DNA of 26,305 nt from Patescibacteria group bacterium UBA2100 (GCA_002331185.1 DCYW01000012.1:1564-27868), one strand, 5' to 3'. Shown: positions 8,701-15,805, counted from the first letter of the stretch. Made by a program: numbers and translations. The notes: a model not told the origin generated them from the letters alone.

Positions 8701-8713
8701 TAGCGCGTATCAT
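5711..8713 (-). CDS. UvrD/PcrA-type DNA helicase fused to a PD-(D/E)XK nuclease with probable Fe-S cluster
   Basis: 1000 aa. Superfamily 1A motifs: Walker A GPGTGKT (37-43), motif II ADEHQD, motif III VGDEKQAIYRFQGA, a degenerate motif IV (LKHSYRS), motif V VRLMTAHKAKGLEFDYVYLVG and motif VI RRLFYVALTRAR. The last about 250 residues form a RecB/AddB-like nuclease: GELDKAEV, then VVDYKTGKP (Asp and Lys of the active site) and QLVFYRM. Four cysteines, one in LTCPWQYFY and three in CDKHQKGECEYC, are placed as in AddB-type Fe-S nucleases. It probably acts in double-strand break processing or mismatch/excision repair. The start at 8713 is chosen because TATACT ends 6 nt before it; the open frame further upstream to 9058 overlaps the divergent gene at 8851 and shows no helicase homology. 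Confidence 0.92.
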   Translation of the reverse strand: MIRAKTTPEFNRSYAMLNKEQRKAVDTIEGPVMVIAGPGTGKTQILTLRIAHILKQTDTDPSSILALTFTEAGVAAMRKRLVSMIGSDAYRVAIHTFHGFCNMTIQRFPEDFPRLISSEQITDIDQILMMREIIEKRDHLNLLRPFHDNFAYVKKSLNAIGDLKSEYVEPDDFKKRVEESEKLFYAQNDLYNEKGAYKGKMKTVHQKTQKSIEKNKELVELYDAYEAALCERKLYDYNDMISVVVRRLDEDRDVLQRLQEEYQYVLADEHQDANASQNRLLELLVDFHEDPNLFIVGDEKQAIYRFQGASLENFLYFTNKYPNARVVELKHSYRSGQNILDVAHSVISSSDDDIERVALESRAAIEKEAVEIRTFASDEVEALWVARDIEKHIGEGVEPDEIVVLYRTNADAAYIAQALERERISYSIESNRNVLDDTSIAQFVALLRTVADFGNKELVSQVLHVRFLGFEPIDIFKILKYSSRNRTPVYDCIFSENKLKDIGVSDIKQFSVFAKRLSKWAQAGNNDPVTDVFNLVLDESGFLTTALNSSRSVEMLEKLHSLARTVEELARGNRTYKLQDLIAHLDLMDEYNISIKQSAGMHYAHRGVRLMTAHKAKGLEFDYVYLVGAWDTHWGNKRSISSFTLPIDGPVDQDNADERRLFYVALTRARSRVSVSYGRVSQSGKDRLPSQFIEEMNDSYTEDIDESAFEERLSPEVFLQAKRDTQSLSVADSEYLKDLFIEQGLSVTALNNYLTCPWQYFYSNLVRIPKIPTKYMTLGTAVDRALKTFFVTYQNDEVTKDMLLDAYEKALEQTSLSGNAFTEMYEQGHDSLSGWFDTYQGTWCKDTLNAYKIDLSIPLSLEILPNIRVRGELDKAEVYVDGITVVDYKTGKPKSRNHIIGKTKAVGSGNYFRQLVFYRMLIDAQDKYKMKNAVLDFIQPKENGTYVREEFTITQNDVDVLLKEIEKMSTEVLNLSFWDKRCDKHQKGECEYCKLRELMQ

Positions 8714-8719
8714 TACACC

Positions 8720-8725
8720 AGTATA
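8720..8725 (-). promoter_or_regulatory. -10 box of the helicase/nuclease gene (leaderless)
   Basis: TATACT on the minus strand ends 6 nt before the ATG at 8713, with no SD. It decides the start codon. Confidence 0.5.
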
Positions 8726-8815
8726 TAGAAGGCTTCGCACCTGTCGAACTATTGATCTAAATAAATAGCCAAGCACCCAAAATGTTTGCAGGGTCACCCT
8801 CTGTTTGGTAGTTTG

Positions 8816-8842
8816 TATAGAGAATAAAAAGCAACGGAAGGA
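8816..8842 (+). promoter_or_regulatory. -10 box and Shine-Dalgarno of the gene at 8851
   Basis: A possible -10 TATAGA lies at 8816-8821 without a clear -35. A good SD, GGAAGGA (8836-8842), is 8 nt before the ATG at 8851 and too close to the GTG at 8845, so it fixes the start. Confidence 0.5.
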
Positions 8843-8850
8843 TAGTGACA

Positions 8851-9195
8851 ATGGTACAATTGCTATCAAAAATTGAGCAAGCACAAGAGCTCGACAAAGC
8901 ACTTGTGAGTATTCAAGCGGAGCTTCTGCTTCCGATAAACAACACCGAAGATCTTCCGCCGATACACTCCGTCGCGGAGCAGTGGAAATTGTGGCAGGTT
9001 GACAATTGGAATCATCAGCGAGAGTTACTTTTCTTTGATCTCTGGGAGAATTATCCACTGCGACTCACTTCCCATCTTCGTTGGATGTGTGCTCAAACTC
9101 TAATTATATCTCCATCGGAACCTGAGAAAATCGCTCATATTGTTGAAGTTATTGAATGCGGTCTCATGACGTACCAGATCTCATATGGTAAGTAA
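8851..9195 (+). CDS. Hypothetical soluble protein, 114 aa
   Basis: No family recognised. It starts at the ATG at 8851 because of the SD at 8836-8842. The protein is helix-rich: a heptad-like N-terminus (LLSKIEQAQELDKALVSIQ), a Trp-rich middle (QWKLWQVDNWNHQ, FFDLWENYP) and a C-terminal helix (PEKIAHIVEVIECG). There is no signal peptide or membrane span. It stands alone between divergent and convergent neighbours, with its own terminator at 9226. SD use sets it apart from its leaderless neighbours and, with the lack of recognisable homology, suggests an accessory gene (inference). Confidence 0.65.
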   Translation: MVQLLSKIEQAQELDKALVSIQAELLLPINNTEDLPPIHSVAEQWKLWQVDNWNHQRELLFFDLWENYPLRLTSHLRWMCAQTLIISPSEPEKIAHIVEVIECGLMTYQISYGK

Positions 9196-9225
9196 GATAT
9201 TCTCTCTTGTGTTCATTTAATAAAG

Positions 9226-9256
9226 ATAGGTCGCGACTACAATTGTTGCGATCTAT
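9226..9256 (+). terminator. Terminator of the gene at 8851
   Basis: A stem of about 12 bp (ATAG plus GTCGCGAC at 9226-9237 against GTTGCGAT plus CTAT at 9245-9256, two G-U pairs) closes a 7-nt loop and is followed by TTTC. Confidence 0.6.
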
Positions 9257-9309
9257 TTTCATACTCAAGCGGTAGCTGCGACAAGGCACTATACACGCTC
9301 AAAAGTGCT

Positions 9310-9335
9310 GAATGCCTCAGTCAATTGAGGCATTC
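9310..9335. terminator. Terminator of the malic enzyme gene
   Basis: A 10-bp stem (9310-9319 with 9326-9335) closes a 6-nt loop. It lies just downstream of the malic enzyme stop on the minus strand, with a short T-run (GCACTTTTG) beyond it. Confidence 0.6.
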
Positions 9336-9358
9336 ATTTATCATACAAAAGTTGCTTT

Positions 9359-10498
9359 TTACGTATTCTTAACTGCGCTTGAAACAGCTTCCACCACACC
9401 CTCATCAAATGGGCCTGGTATTATCTTTATGTCCGTTGGCTCAGACACGAGTGCTGCCAATGCCTCAGCGGCAGCTAGTTTCATATCATCAGTAATTTGT
9501 GCTACCTGCGCTTCAATAGCCCCTTTAAATATACCGGGAAACACCAACGAATTATTTACCTGATTTGGATGATCCGAACGACCTGTTGCAACAACAGCAG
9601 CTCCTGCGCTACGAGCTAACTCTGGTTCTATCTCTGGTGTAGGGTTTGCAAGCGCGAAGATAATTGGGTTTTTGTTCATGGTCTCTAGCATCTCCTTAGT
9701 TAGAATATTTCCCGCAGACACTCCGATAAATACATCTTTGCCAACGACAGATTCCTCAAGGCCACCACAAATTTCGCTAATAGCACAACACTCTAAGATT
9801 TTTTCTTGCGCAACGTTCAAGTCTTCGCGACACTTAGATACGATTCCTCCACCATCAACAATAGTTACTCGTGGAAATCCTGCTTTTTGTAGCAGTGCAA
9901 CAATCGCAATACCTGCAGCACCAGAGCCTGTTACTACAATCTTTATCTCTTCTTTCTTTTTGTTTGTTACCGTGAGTGCATTTAAAAGACCTGCAAGCAC
10001 AACGATCGCTGTTCCATGTTGATCATCATGAAACACAGGAATATCAAGTGCTGCACGAAGTCGTTCTTCTATCTCAAAACAACGTGGCGCGGAAATATCC
10101 TCCAAGTTAATGCCACCGAAAGTGGGTGCAATACGTATAATAGTTTCTACAATTTCGTCAACATCTTGTGTGCCGAGAGCTATAGGAAATGCATCAACAC
10201 CAGCGAATGTTTTAAACAACACGCACTTCCCCTCCATCACTGGTAGCGCTGCTACTGGCCCAATATTACCAAGACCAAGCACTGCCGAGCCATCGGTAAT
10301 AACGGCAACCATCTTTTTTGTAGCAATAAGATCACGTGCTCGCTCAGGATTTTTAACTATTTCTTGAGACACTGCTGCAATACCAGGAGTATACGCAACA
10401 GACAACTCTCCTGTATTTGTTACTGGGAAGGTACTCTCTATACGAATTTTTCCACCTTTTTTGTCGTGCTGTTTTATTGATTCCTCTCCGTAATCCAT
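9359..10498 (-). CDS. NAD(P)-dependent malic enzyme
   Basis: 379 aa. It oxidatively decarboxylates malate to pyruvate and CO2, reducing NAD(P)+. Visible features: SVAYTPG with catalytic Tyr36, TDGSAVLGLGNIGP (68-81), MEGK with catalytic Lys91, metal ligands in NLEDI (E133, D134) and FHDDQHGT (D158, D159), the Rossmann motif GSGAAG (191-196), and FALANPTPEI followed by GRSDHPNQVNNSLVFPG. This is the short bacterial form without a phosphotransacetylase-like tail. The start at 10498 is chosen because the extended -10 TGgTATACT ends 8 nt upstream; the 16 extra residues to 10546 would lie across that promoter. Cofactor preference cannot be told here. It diverges from a CBS protein and an ion/carboxylate transporter. 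Confidence 0.94.
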   Translation of the reverse strand: MDYGEESIKQHDKKGGKIRIESTFPVTNTGELSVAYTPGIAAVSQEIVKNPERARDLIATKKMVAVITDGSAVLGLGNIGPVAALPVMEGKCVLFKTFAGVDAFPIALGTQDVDEIVETIIRIAPTFGGINLEDISAPRCFEIEERLRAALDIPVFHDDQHGTAIVVLAGLLNALTVTNKKKEEIKIVVTGSGAAGIAIVALLQKAGFPRVTIVDGGGIVSKCREDLNVAQEKILECCAISEICGGLEESVVGKDVFIGVSAGNILTKEMLETMNKNPIIFALANPTPEIEPELARSAGAAVVATGRSDHPNQVNNSLVFPGIFKGAIEAQVAQITDDMKLAAAEALAALVSEPTDIKIIPGPFDEGVVEAVSSAVKNT

Positions 10499-10506
10499 AG
10501 TGAAAA

Positions 10507-10515
10507 AGTATACCA
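10507..10515 (-). promoter_or_regulatory. Extended -10 of the malic enzyme gene (leaderless)
   Basis: TGgTATACT on the minus strand ends 8 nt before the ATG at 10498, with no SD. Confidence 0.6.
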
Positions 10516-10571
10516 TAGTACATATCTCTTCTCTGTGCATATACACTCTTGCACAAGAACGTACACAGGTA

Positions 10572-10577
10572 TATAGT
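10572..10577 (+). promoter_or_regulatory. -10 box of the CBS gene
   Basis: TATAGT lies 11 nt before the ATG at 10589, predicting a leader of about 4-5 nt. No SD. It argues for the ATG start over the TTG at 10577. Confidence 0.45.
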
Positions 10578-10588
10578 TGCCCAAATAT

Positions 10589-11092
10589 ATGATTACAATA
10601 AAAGAAAAATCATACTCGGTTGAGGATATTATGCGTCCGGCAATCTTTACTAGTAGCACTGCAACGTTAGAAGAAACATTGCAAAAAATGATTACCGAAC
10701 GGCGAAATTCTCTTACTGTGTTAGCAGAAGACGGAACACTCATGGGAATGGTAAACGCTATTGATATTATCAAGGCAGTGCTTCCAAACTATATGGAAGA
10801 AAGTAACCTTGCGGCGCGCTTCTCAAACATTGAGCTTCTTAAGGAAGATGCTGAGCGTGTAAAAGATACACCTGTGGCAGACTTTATGGAAACTGAAGTC
10901 CCTACCATTAAGGTAGACGGGAACGTCATTGAAGCAGCAGCTATCGCAGCGCACACAGGTCGTGGACGTATTGCAGTAGTAAATACAGACAACAAACCTG
11001 TAGGTATTCTTACTCGAACCGAACTTAAGCAAGTTATTGGAGCAACCCTCGGCATGTGTGGAGACTGCTTCACTGACAGTGACGACAAATAA
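10589..11092 (+). CDS. CBS-domain pair protein
   Basis: 167 aa, two CBS motifs: SVEDIMRPAIFTSSTATLEETLQKM... LMGMVNAIDIIKAV (about 9-70), and VADFMETEVPTIKVDGNVIEAAAIAA... VGILTRTELKQVIG (about 96-150). Paired CBS domains (Bateman modules) bind adenine nucleotides and regulate partner proteins. The tail GMCGDCFTDSDD has a CxxC pair and acidic residues and may bind a metal. The gene is 32 nt upstream of an ion transporter on the same strand, so it may act as the transporter's separately encoded regulatory subunit. The ATG at 10589 is taken as start. Confidence 0.85.
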   Translation: MITIKEKSYSVEDIMRPAIFTSSTATLEETLQKMITERRNSLTVLAEDGTLMGMVNAIDIIKAVLPNYMEESNLAARFSNIELLKEDAERVKDTPVADFMETEVPTIKVDGNVIEAAAIAAHTGRGRIAVVNTDNKPVGILTRTELKQVIGATLGMCGDCFTDSDDK

Positions 11093-11124
11093 CTTTATCA
11101 ACAGTGCAAAGAGGTCACGACAGG

Positions 11125-12456
11125 ATGGCTTTTTTGTGTGTAATCACTTCTATGACAACAGCAGCAATAATCAGTACTATTATTTTTGGAGGGACCTTTG
11201 CCCTCATTTTAACAGAGAAAGTACATCGAAGCGTAGTTGCAATGGCAGGTGCCGTACTTATGGTCCTGGCAGGCATAACATTCGATTTTTACTATCCAGA
11301 AGATGCCCTGAATGCTGTTGATTTCAACACATTGGGACTTCTTTTTGGCATGATGATACTTGTCGTAGTTCTTGAGAGAACGGGCGTATTCCAATATCTT
11401 GGTATTCTTACTGCAAAGAAAACCAAAGGGAATCCATGGCTTCTTATGCTTGCTCTTGGCACCCTGACTGCAGTATTGTCGATGATTCTCGACAACGTAA
11501 CAACTATTATTTTAATCGTACCTATTACGATTATCATCGCTCGAATGCTGAAAATCAGCGCAACACCACTCTTGCTTGTTGAAGCTATGCTTTCAAATGT
11601 CGGAGGTACTGCAACCCTTGTGGGTGACCCGCCAAACATCATGATTGGTTCAGCGGCTGATTTTACCTTCAACGCCTTTCTTGCACATTCACTTCCTACA
11701 GTACTTGTTGTCGGAGTAGTCACATTTATCATATTCCGATTCCTTTTCAAAAAAGAGCTTTCAAAAGCTCCTGAAAACATTGAAGAACTCATGCAAATGA
11801 ACGAAAAGGACGCCATTACCGACTTACCTACACTTAAAAAAGGTCTCGCTGTGCTCGCTGGTGTTGTTGTTCTTTTTTTCCTTCATGGCGTTCTACAACT
11901 TGAAGCCTCGCTCATTGCACTCATCGGAGCAGCTGCAATCTTACTCCTCGTTACTGCAACAAAAGATCCACAGCCAATTATTGAAAAAACAGAGTTGTCA
12001 GTACTTCTGTTTTTTGCCTCTCTTTTCATTACCGTTGGAGGTCTTGAACATGCTGGAGTACTAGAGAGTCTCGCTCAAATAATTACATCAAGTGCAGAAA
12101 GTAACCTTCTTCTTACCGCTATCATTATTCTATGGGTAGCTGCGATTGCTTCAGCTATTGTTGATAACATTCCACTTACCGTCGCAATGATTCCAATTAT
12201 TCTCTATCTACAACAATCGGGTGTTCCTGTAGATCTTTTGTGGTGGGCATTGGTGTTTGGTGTTGGATTTGGTGGCAATGGATCCCCAATTGGTTCTACC
12301 GCAGGTATAATTGTCGTTTCAAAATCAGAGCAAACAGATGAGCCGATTAGCTTCAAACGATGGTTGAAATACGGAATCCCTGCAACTACTGCCGGTCTTG
12401 CTATCGCCTCAGTAGTTTTGGTTATTTTCTATTACAGTGGGTTTGTGACTGTGTAA
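11125..12456 (+). CDS. ArsB/NhaD-type ion transporter (IT superfamily)
   Basis: 444 aa, about 11-12 membrane spans in two similar halves. Family marks are LDNVTTIILIVPITI and VGDPPNIMIGSAADF in the first half, and VDNIPLTVAMIPIIL and GVGFGGNGSPIGSTAGIIVVSKSE in the second; the paired DN(V/I)(T/P) and glycine-rich reentrant motifs are typical of ArsB, NhaD and citrate/dicarboxylate members. The substrate is not settled by sequence: Na+/H+ antiport, arsenite export or a C4/C6-acid are possible. A GAGGT SD at 11111-11115 is 9 nt before the ATG at 11125, which is why that start is preferred to the GTG at 11104. It is in an operon with the CBS protein and opposite malic enzyme. Confidence 0.88.
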   Translation: MAFLCVITSMTTAAIISTIIFGGTFALILTEKVHRSVVAMAGAVLMVLAGITFDFYYPEDALNAVDFNTLGLLFGMMILVVVLERTGVFQYLGILTAKKTKGNPWLLMLALGTLTAVLSMILDNVTTIILIVPITIIIARMLKISATPLLLVEAMLSNVGGTATLVGDPPNIMIGSAADFTFNAFLAHSLPTVLVVGVVTFIIFRFLFKKELSKAPENIEELMQMNEKDAITDLPTLKKGLAVLAGVVVLFFLHGVLQLEASLIALIGAAAILLLVTATKDPQPIIEKTELSVLLFFASLFITVGGLEHAGVLESLAQIITSSAESNLLLTAIIILWVAAIASAIVDNIPLTVAMIPIILYLQQSGVPVDLLWWALVFGVGFGGNGSPIGSTAGIIVVSKSEQTDEPISFKRWLKYGIPATTAGLAIASVVLVIFYYSGFVTV

Positions 12457-12528
12457 TAACAACTACACATCACGTAACATTCAGAAACCCTTCCCTCAAA
12501 ATCATCCTTGACAATACACGGAATGTTT

Positions 12529-12690
12529 TCAGATCCCCCCAACAAGATTAAGTGAATGTTCAAACGTCTTGTTTACATGCTCCAAGTCTTCTGCAACTCT
12601 TGTGATAAGCACTCTTTCCTCTGGACTCAAATCATCTTACGCTTCTTTTCTTTGTCTTCTTTCTTTTTTCTTTACAAACCTTTTTAACAT
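12529..12690 (-). pseudogene. Small basic/helical protein gene interrupted by an in-frame TAA
   Basis: On the minus strand a 54-codon frame starts with ATG at 12690 and ends with TGA at 12529. It is interrupted once by TAA (12639-12637, codon 18). The first part is MLKRFVKKKERRQRKEA and the second is DDLSPEERVLITRVAEDLEH followed by VNKTFEHSLNLVGGI. Both parts read like real protein: a lysine/arginine-rich head and an amphipathic helix beginning at an SPEE cap. Possible readings are a recent nonsense mutation, readthrough, or a restart at the TTG at 12630. A CATAAT -10 ends 9 nt before the ATG, in line with the leaderless genes here. I do not recognise the family. It lies downstream of the rpoD terminator, so it would be its own transcript. 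Confidence 0.5.
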
Positions 12691-12722
12691 GCGTCAATTA
12701 TTATGCTTAGTATAGCATCGAG

Positions 12723-12753
12723 AAAAAACTCATCAGATAACTGATGAGTTTTT
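12723..12753 (-). terminator. Intrinsic terminator of rpoD
   Basis: A 13-bp stem (12724-12736 with 12741-12753) closes an ATAA loop and ends in a T-run when read on the minus strand. It lies 4 nt beyond the rpoD stop. Confidence 0.85.
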
Positions 12754-12757
12754 GGAT

Positions 12758-14044
12758 TTAGTAATTCTTCAATTGAGCAGCTCGTTCGTGAAAGCGAATT
12801 TTTTCGAGTGCTTTTGCTTCAATTTGACGGATACGTTCTCGTGTCACACCAAACATCTTCCCCACTTCTTCAAGTGTATGGCAAATTCCTTCATCGTTGA
12901 GTCCATTGCGCATCTCAAGAATCTTACGCTCTTTGTCTGAAAGTTCATCCAAAACAGCAGTAATGTGCTCTGAGAGAATACGACGGCTTGCTGCTTGGTC
13001 TGGAGATTCCATTTTATCATCAGCAATAAAATGGCCAAGAGTCGATTTGTCCTCACCTTCATCACCAACAGGTGACTCAAGAGAAACAGTCGCTTGGCTA
13101 ATCTTTTGAATGTGGTGTACTTTATCTACTTCAAGCCCCATCTCCACTGCAATTTCTTCTGGCATTGGATCGCGCCCCAAGTGTTGTGAAAGTTCGCGTA
13201 CTTTTTGCTTGTACTTAGCGATTGTCTCAACCATGTGCACAGGAATACGAATTGTTCGTGATTGATCAGCAAGAGCACGAGTAATAGCTTGGCGAATCCA
13301 CCACGTTGCGTATGTAGAGAATTTATATCCCTTTGTGTAATCAAATTTGTCCACTGCCTTAAAGAGACCGAGATTACCTTCTTGGATAAGGTCTAATAGC
13401 GTCAGGTCGCTTGAGCGCCCTACGTATTTCTTAGCAATGGAAACGACAAGACGAAGGTTCGATCGAGCAAGAATCCCTCGCGCCTCATCGTCTCCCTCTT
13501 CAATACGTTTAGCAAGCTCCTTCTCGCGGTCTGCAGTAATAAGTGGGTACTGCCCTATTTCTCGGAGATACATCTGAACCGAATCACGTGATGCGTCACT
13601 CCCTGAACCAAATTTTTTTCGGTCGAGCAATAATTCTGTGTTGTCATTCAAAAGGCCTCCACTTTCGAGGACGTCAATACCAGCAGCACCAAAACGTTCG
13701 TACATTTCTTCAAGGAAGATAATATCTTGTTCGATAGTTGGAAATTCTTTCAGTATCTCATCATACGTTACATAACCTCGTTCGTGTCCCTTTTTAAGCA
13801 GTTTCTCTGCTTGCTTTTCTTTCTTATTTGGTGATTTTTTCGGTGGCGTGCGCTTTGGAGTCATCTTTTTCGCCACAGGAGCAACTGAAGATTTAACAGC
13901 TACGGCCTTCTTTGACGCCGTTTTTTTACCGACAACCTTCTTAGACGGTGTCTTTTTAGCACTCGTTTTTTTCTTTGCACCTGCTGTTTTGCCTGCCTGC
14001 GCAGACCGGCGAGCAGCTTTTTTTACTGTCTTCTTTTGAGCCAT
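12758..14044 (-). CDS. rpoD: Primary RNA polymerase sigma factor with lysine-rich N-terminal extension
   Basis: 428 aa. Residues 1-85 are a low-complexity Lys/Ala/Pro/Ser tract (about a third lysine, repeats of KK plus T/S/A) resembling the tails of histone H1-like proteins. A region 1.1-like segment follows (RGYVTYDEILKEFP, 89-102), then region 1.2 DSVQMYLREIGQYPLIT (154-170), region 2 including SNLRLVVSIAKKYVGR and the -10-reading helix YKFSTYATWWIRQAI (240-254), region 3, and the region 4.2 helix-turn-helix (391-412, TRERIRQIEAKALEKIR at 401-417). It recruits RNAP to promoters such as the TAnnnT boxes in this window. It follows dnaG by 43 nt and has its own -10 (TACTAT) ending 6 nt before the ATG. 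Confidence 0.96.
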   Translation of the reverse strand: MAQKKTVKKAARRSAQAGKTAGAKKKTSAKKTPSKKVVGKKTASKKAVAVKSSVAPVAKKMTPKRTPPKKSPNKKEKQAEKLLKKGHERGYVTYDEILKEFPTIEQDIIFLEEMYERFGAAGIDVLESGGLLNDNTELLLDRKKFGSGSDASRDSVQMYLREIGQYPLITADREKELAKRIEEGDDEARGILARSNLRLVVSIAKKYVGRSSDLTLLDLIQEGNLGLFKAVDKFDYTKGYKFSTYATWWIRQAITRALADQSRTIRIPVHMVETIAKYKQKVRELSQHLGRDPMPEEIAVEMGLEVDKVHHIQKISQATVSLESPVGDEGEDKSTLGHFIADDKMESPDQAASRRILSEHITAVLDELSDKERKILEMRNGLNDEGICHTLEEVGKMFGVTRERIRQIEAKALEKIRFHERAAQLKNY

Positions 14045-14050
14045 AGTTTT

Positions 14051-14056
14051 ATAGTA
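14051..14056 (-). promoter_or_regulatory. -10 box of rpoD (leaderless)
   Basis: TACTAT on the minus strand ends 6 nt before the ATG at 14044, and there is no SD. Confidence 0.5.
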
Positions 14057-14087
14057 CTTTATAGGTTTTTTACTAAATTACAAGGGT

Positions 14088-15794
14088 TTATAGATGGCTG
14101 TCAAGTTTACGCAATTTTTCGAGAATATCTTGATGTTTTTGCTCATATGCAGCGATATCTTTTTTATTATCCTCACTTTCAGCTTTTCGTATTGCAATAC
14201 TCGCATCATCAAGCTCTTTTTGAAGTCCCCTCTTCAAAAGACGTTCGATGAGCTCATTTATTGCACGCTTCATGCTATCTTCGTCATGATACAGTGCCTC
14301 AAACGTAAATGCCGCTTCTTTATTTCCCGCCAATTTCTCTTCCAATGCTTTAAACCCAATAGGAGTCAATGCCTCTTCTATCTGGATTTTTAACCTTTTA
14401 CAATCAACCAATTGATCATCCAAACCTTGCTGCCAAAGATACATTAATACCAACTCTTCTTCTGCGCCAAGAGATGCTACATCTTTTGTAGGTATTGTTT
14501 GTGGCTGTATCCCTTCGTTTACTGGAACAGCCTTTAGTTTTGAAAGTTCCCTCCGTACTGCTTCTTCTCCCACAGATAACTGAGCTGCTACTTTTTGAAC
14601 AAAGTGACTCTTATCAATCTCACTCTCAATATCAAGTAAGTACGGTAGTATTTCCTTTTGTACAGTGAGTTTGAACGCTCGTTCATCTTTTGATTTTCTC
14701 CGACACAACTGGAGAAGAAAATCAATGATATGTTGAGAGTCTTTTATGGTTTTCTTCCACGCTTCAATTTCACCACTGGCAAGCATATCTGCTGGATCAG
14801 TACCTTCAGGCAGCGCAGCAATTTTTACATCAAAACCAGCGCTCAATGCAGCTCGTGCAGACTTTCCAGCACTTGCAATACCTGCAGCATCAGCGTCTAG
14901 TGCGATACAGAGGTTCTTAGACATACGACCAAGTAGTGTTATGTGCTCAGAGGTAAGCGCAGTCCCAGAGAGTGCAACAGCGTTGTTGTACTTAGCCTGG
15001 TGCGTAGCAATGAGATCCATTTGCCCTTCTACTAATACTGCAAAATTTGCCTTCCGGATAGCTTGCCGCGCCCTGTCGTAACCGTACAAAATCTTTGATT
15101 TATGATACAAAGGAGTTTCAGGCGAGTTTATATACTTCCCAGTATTATCATCCTCTTTATCGAATATACGTCCAGAAAATGCCACGATACGTCCAGCACT
15201 GTCTGCAATTGGAAACATAATACGTGAACGAAAACGGTCATAAGAGCCCTTGCTACCCTTTTTTATAAGGCCTGCCTGCTCAATGTTCTTTTCACTGAAC
15301 CCGACGCCTTTTAAGTAATCATATGCTCCACTCCAACCATCTAATGCAAATCCAATACGGAACGAATCAATAGTTTCATCAGTCAATCCACGTTCTTGTA
15401 GGTAGTTAACTGCCTTAGTATTCTGTTTGAGATTCTCTGTATAGTACTGAGTTACTGATTCTAAAATCGAGAATAATGCATCGTTATCATCTCTCTGAAC
15501 TCCTTTTTCATAGACAAGTTCTATCCCTGCTTTGTCGGCAAGAGTTTTGAGTGCCCCTTTGAAATCAAGTCCTTCAATTTCTTGCACAAACGTGAAAATA
15601 TCTCCTCCAACACCACAGCCAAAACAGTGGTAGTTCTGCCTCATTGGTGAGACCATAAACGAAGGCGTCTTCTCAGCATGAAACGGGCATCTCCCCTTTA
15701 AACTAGTGCCTGCAGGCTTTAATTCAACGTATTGTCCAACTACTTCTTCGATAGAGAGGCGCTCTTTTATGTTTTGAGTGTTTTGTGATGCCAT
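14088..15794 (-). CDS. dnaG: DNA primase
   Basis: 568 aa. It makes RNA primers at replication forks. The N-terminal zinc finger is of the CHC2 type (C36, H39, C57, C60: CPFH...CFGC). The Toprim catalytic core has VEGQMD (E256; EGYMD in most DnaG) and ALDADAAG (D300, D302). A helical C-terminal domain, probably the DnaB-interacting part, follows from about residue 430. The start at 15794 (MASQNTQNIKERL) is chosen over the GTG seven codons earlier because it matches the usual primase N-terminus and the extended -10 lies across the upstream codons. The dnaG-rpoD order recalls the macromolecular synthesis operon of other bacteria, here placed directly after rpoBC. Confidence 0.95.
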   Translation of the reverse strand: MASQNTQNIKERLSIEEVVGQYVELKPAGTSLKGRCPFHAEKTPSFMVSPMRQNYHCFGCGVGGDIFTFVQEIEGLDFKGALKTLADKAGIELVYEKGVQRDDNDALFSILESVTQYYTENLKQNTKAVNYLQERGLTDETIDSFRIGFALDGWSGAYDYLKGVGFSEKNIEQAGLIKKGSKGSYDRFRSRIMFPIADSAGRIVAFSGRIFDKEDDNTGKYINSPETPLYHKSKILYGYDRARQAIRKANFAVLVEGQMDLIATHQAKYNNAVALSGTALTSEHITLLGRMSKNLCIALDADAAGIASAGKSARAALSAGFDVKIAALPEGTDPADMLASGEIEAWKKTIKDSQHIIDFLLQLCRRKSKDERAFKLTVQKEILPYLLDIESEIDKSHFVQKVAAQLSVGEEAVRRELSKLKAVPVNEGIQPQTIPTKDVASLGAEEELVLMYLWQQGLDDQLVDCKRLKIQIEEALTPIGFKALEEKLAGNKEAAFTFEALYHDEDSMKRAINELIERLLKRGLQKELDDASIAIRKAESEDNKKDIAAYEQKHQDILEKLRKLDSHL

Positions 15795-15805
15795 ACGATA
15801 ATGCA

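Larger units (their letters stand above)
12457..12757. other. Intergenic region between the ArsB/NhaD and rpoD genes
   Basis: This 301-nt stretch holds the interrupted small gene (12529-12690) and the rpoD terminator (12723-12753). The rest (12457-12528) shows only a loose 7-bp inverted repeat (AACATTC at 12476-12482, GAATGTT at 12521-12527) that could end the small transcript. No RNA gene was seen. Confidence 0.5.

Noticed and set aside
8714..9058. 115-residue N-terminal extension of the helicase frame
   Set aside because: No similarity to helicase N-termini, overlaps an SD-led + gene, and a -10 box sits directly before the internal ATG at 8713.
11292..11816. 174-aa open frame on - opposite the transporter
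   Set aside because: Antisense shadow; the + strand has clear transporter motifs.
12620..12640. GAGGAAAG-like RNase P RNA signature on -
   Set aside because: Only a short chance match; it encodes PEERV in the small gene and no other RNase P helices are nearby.
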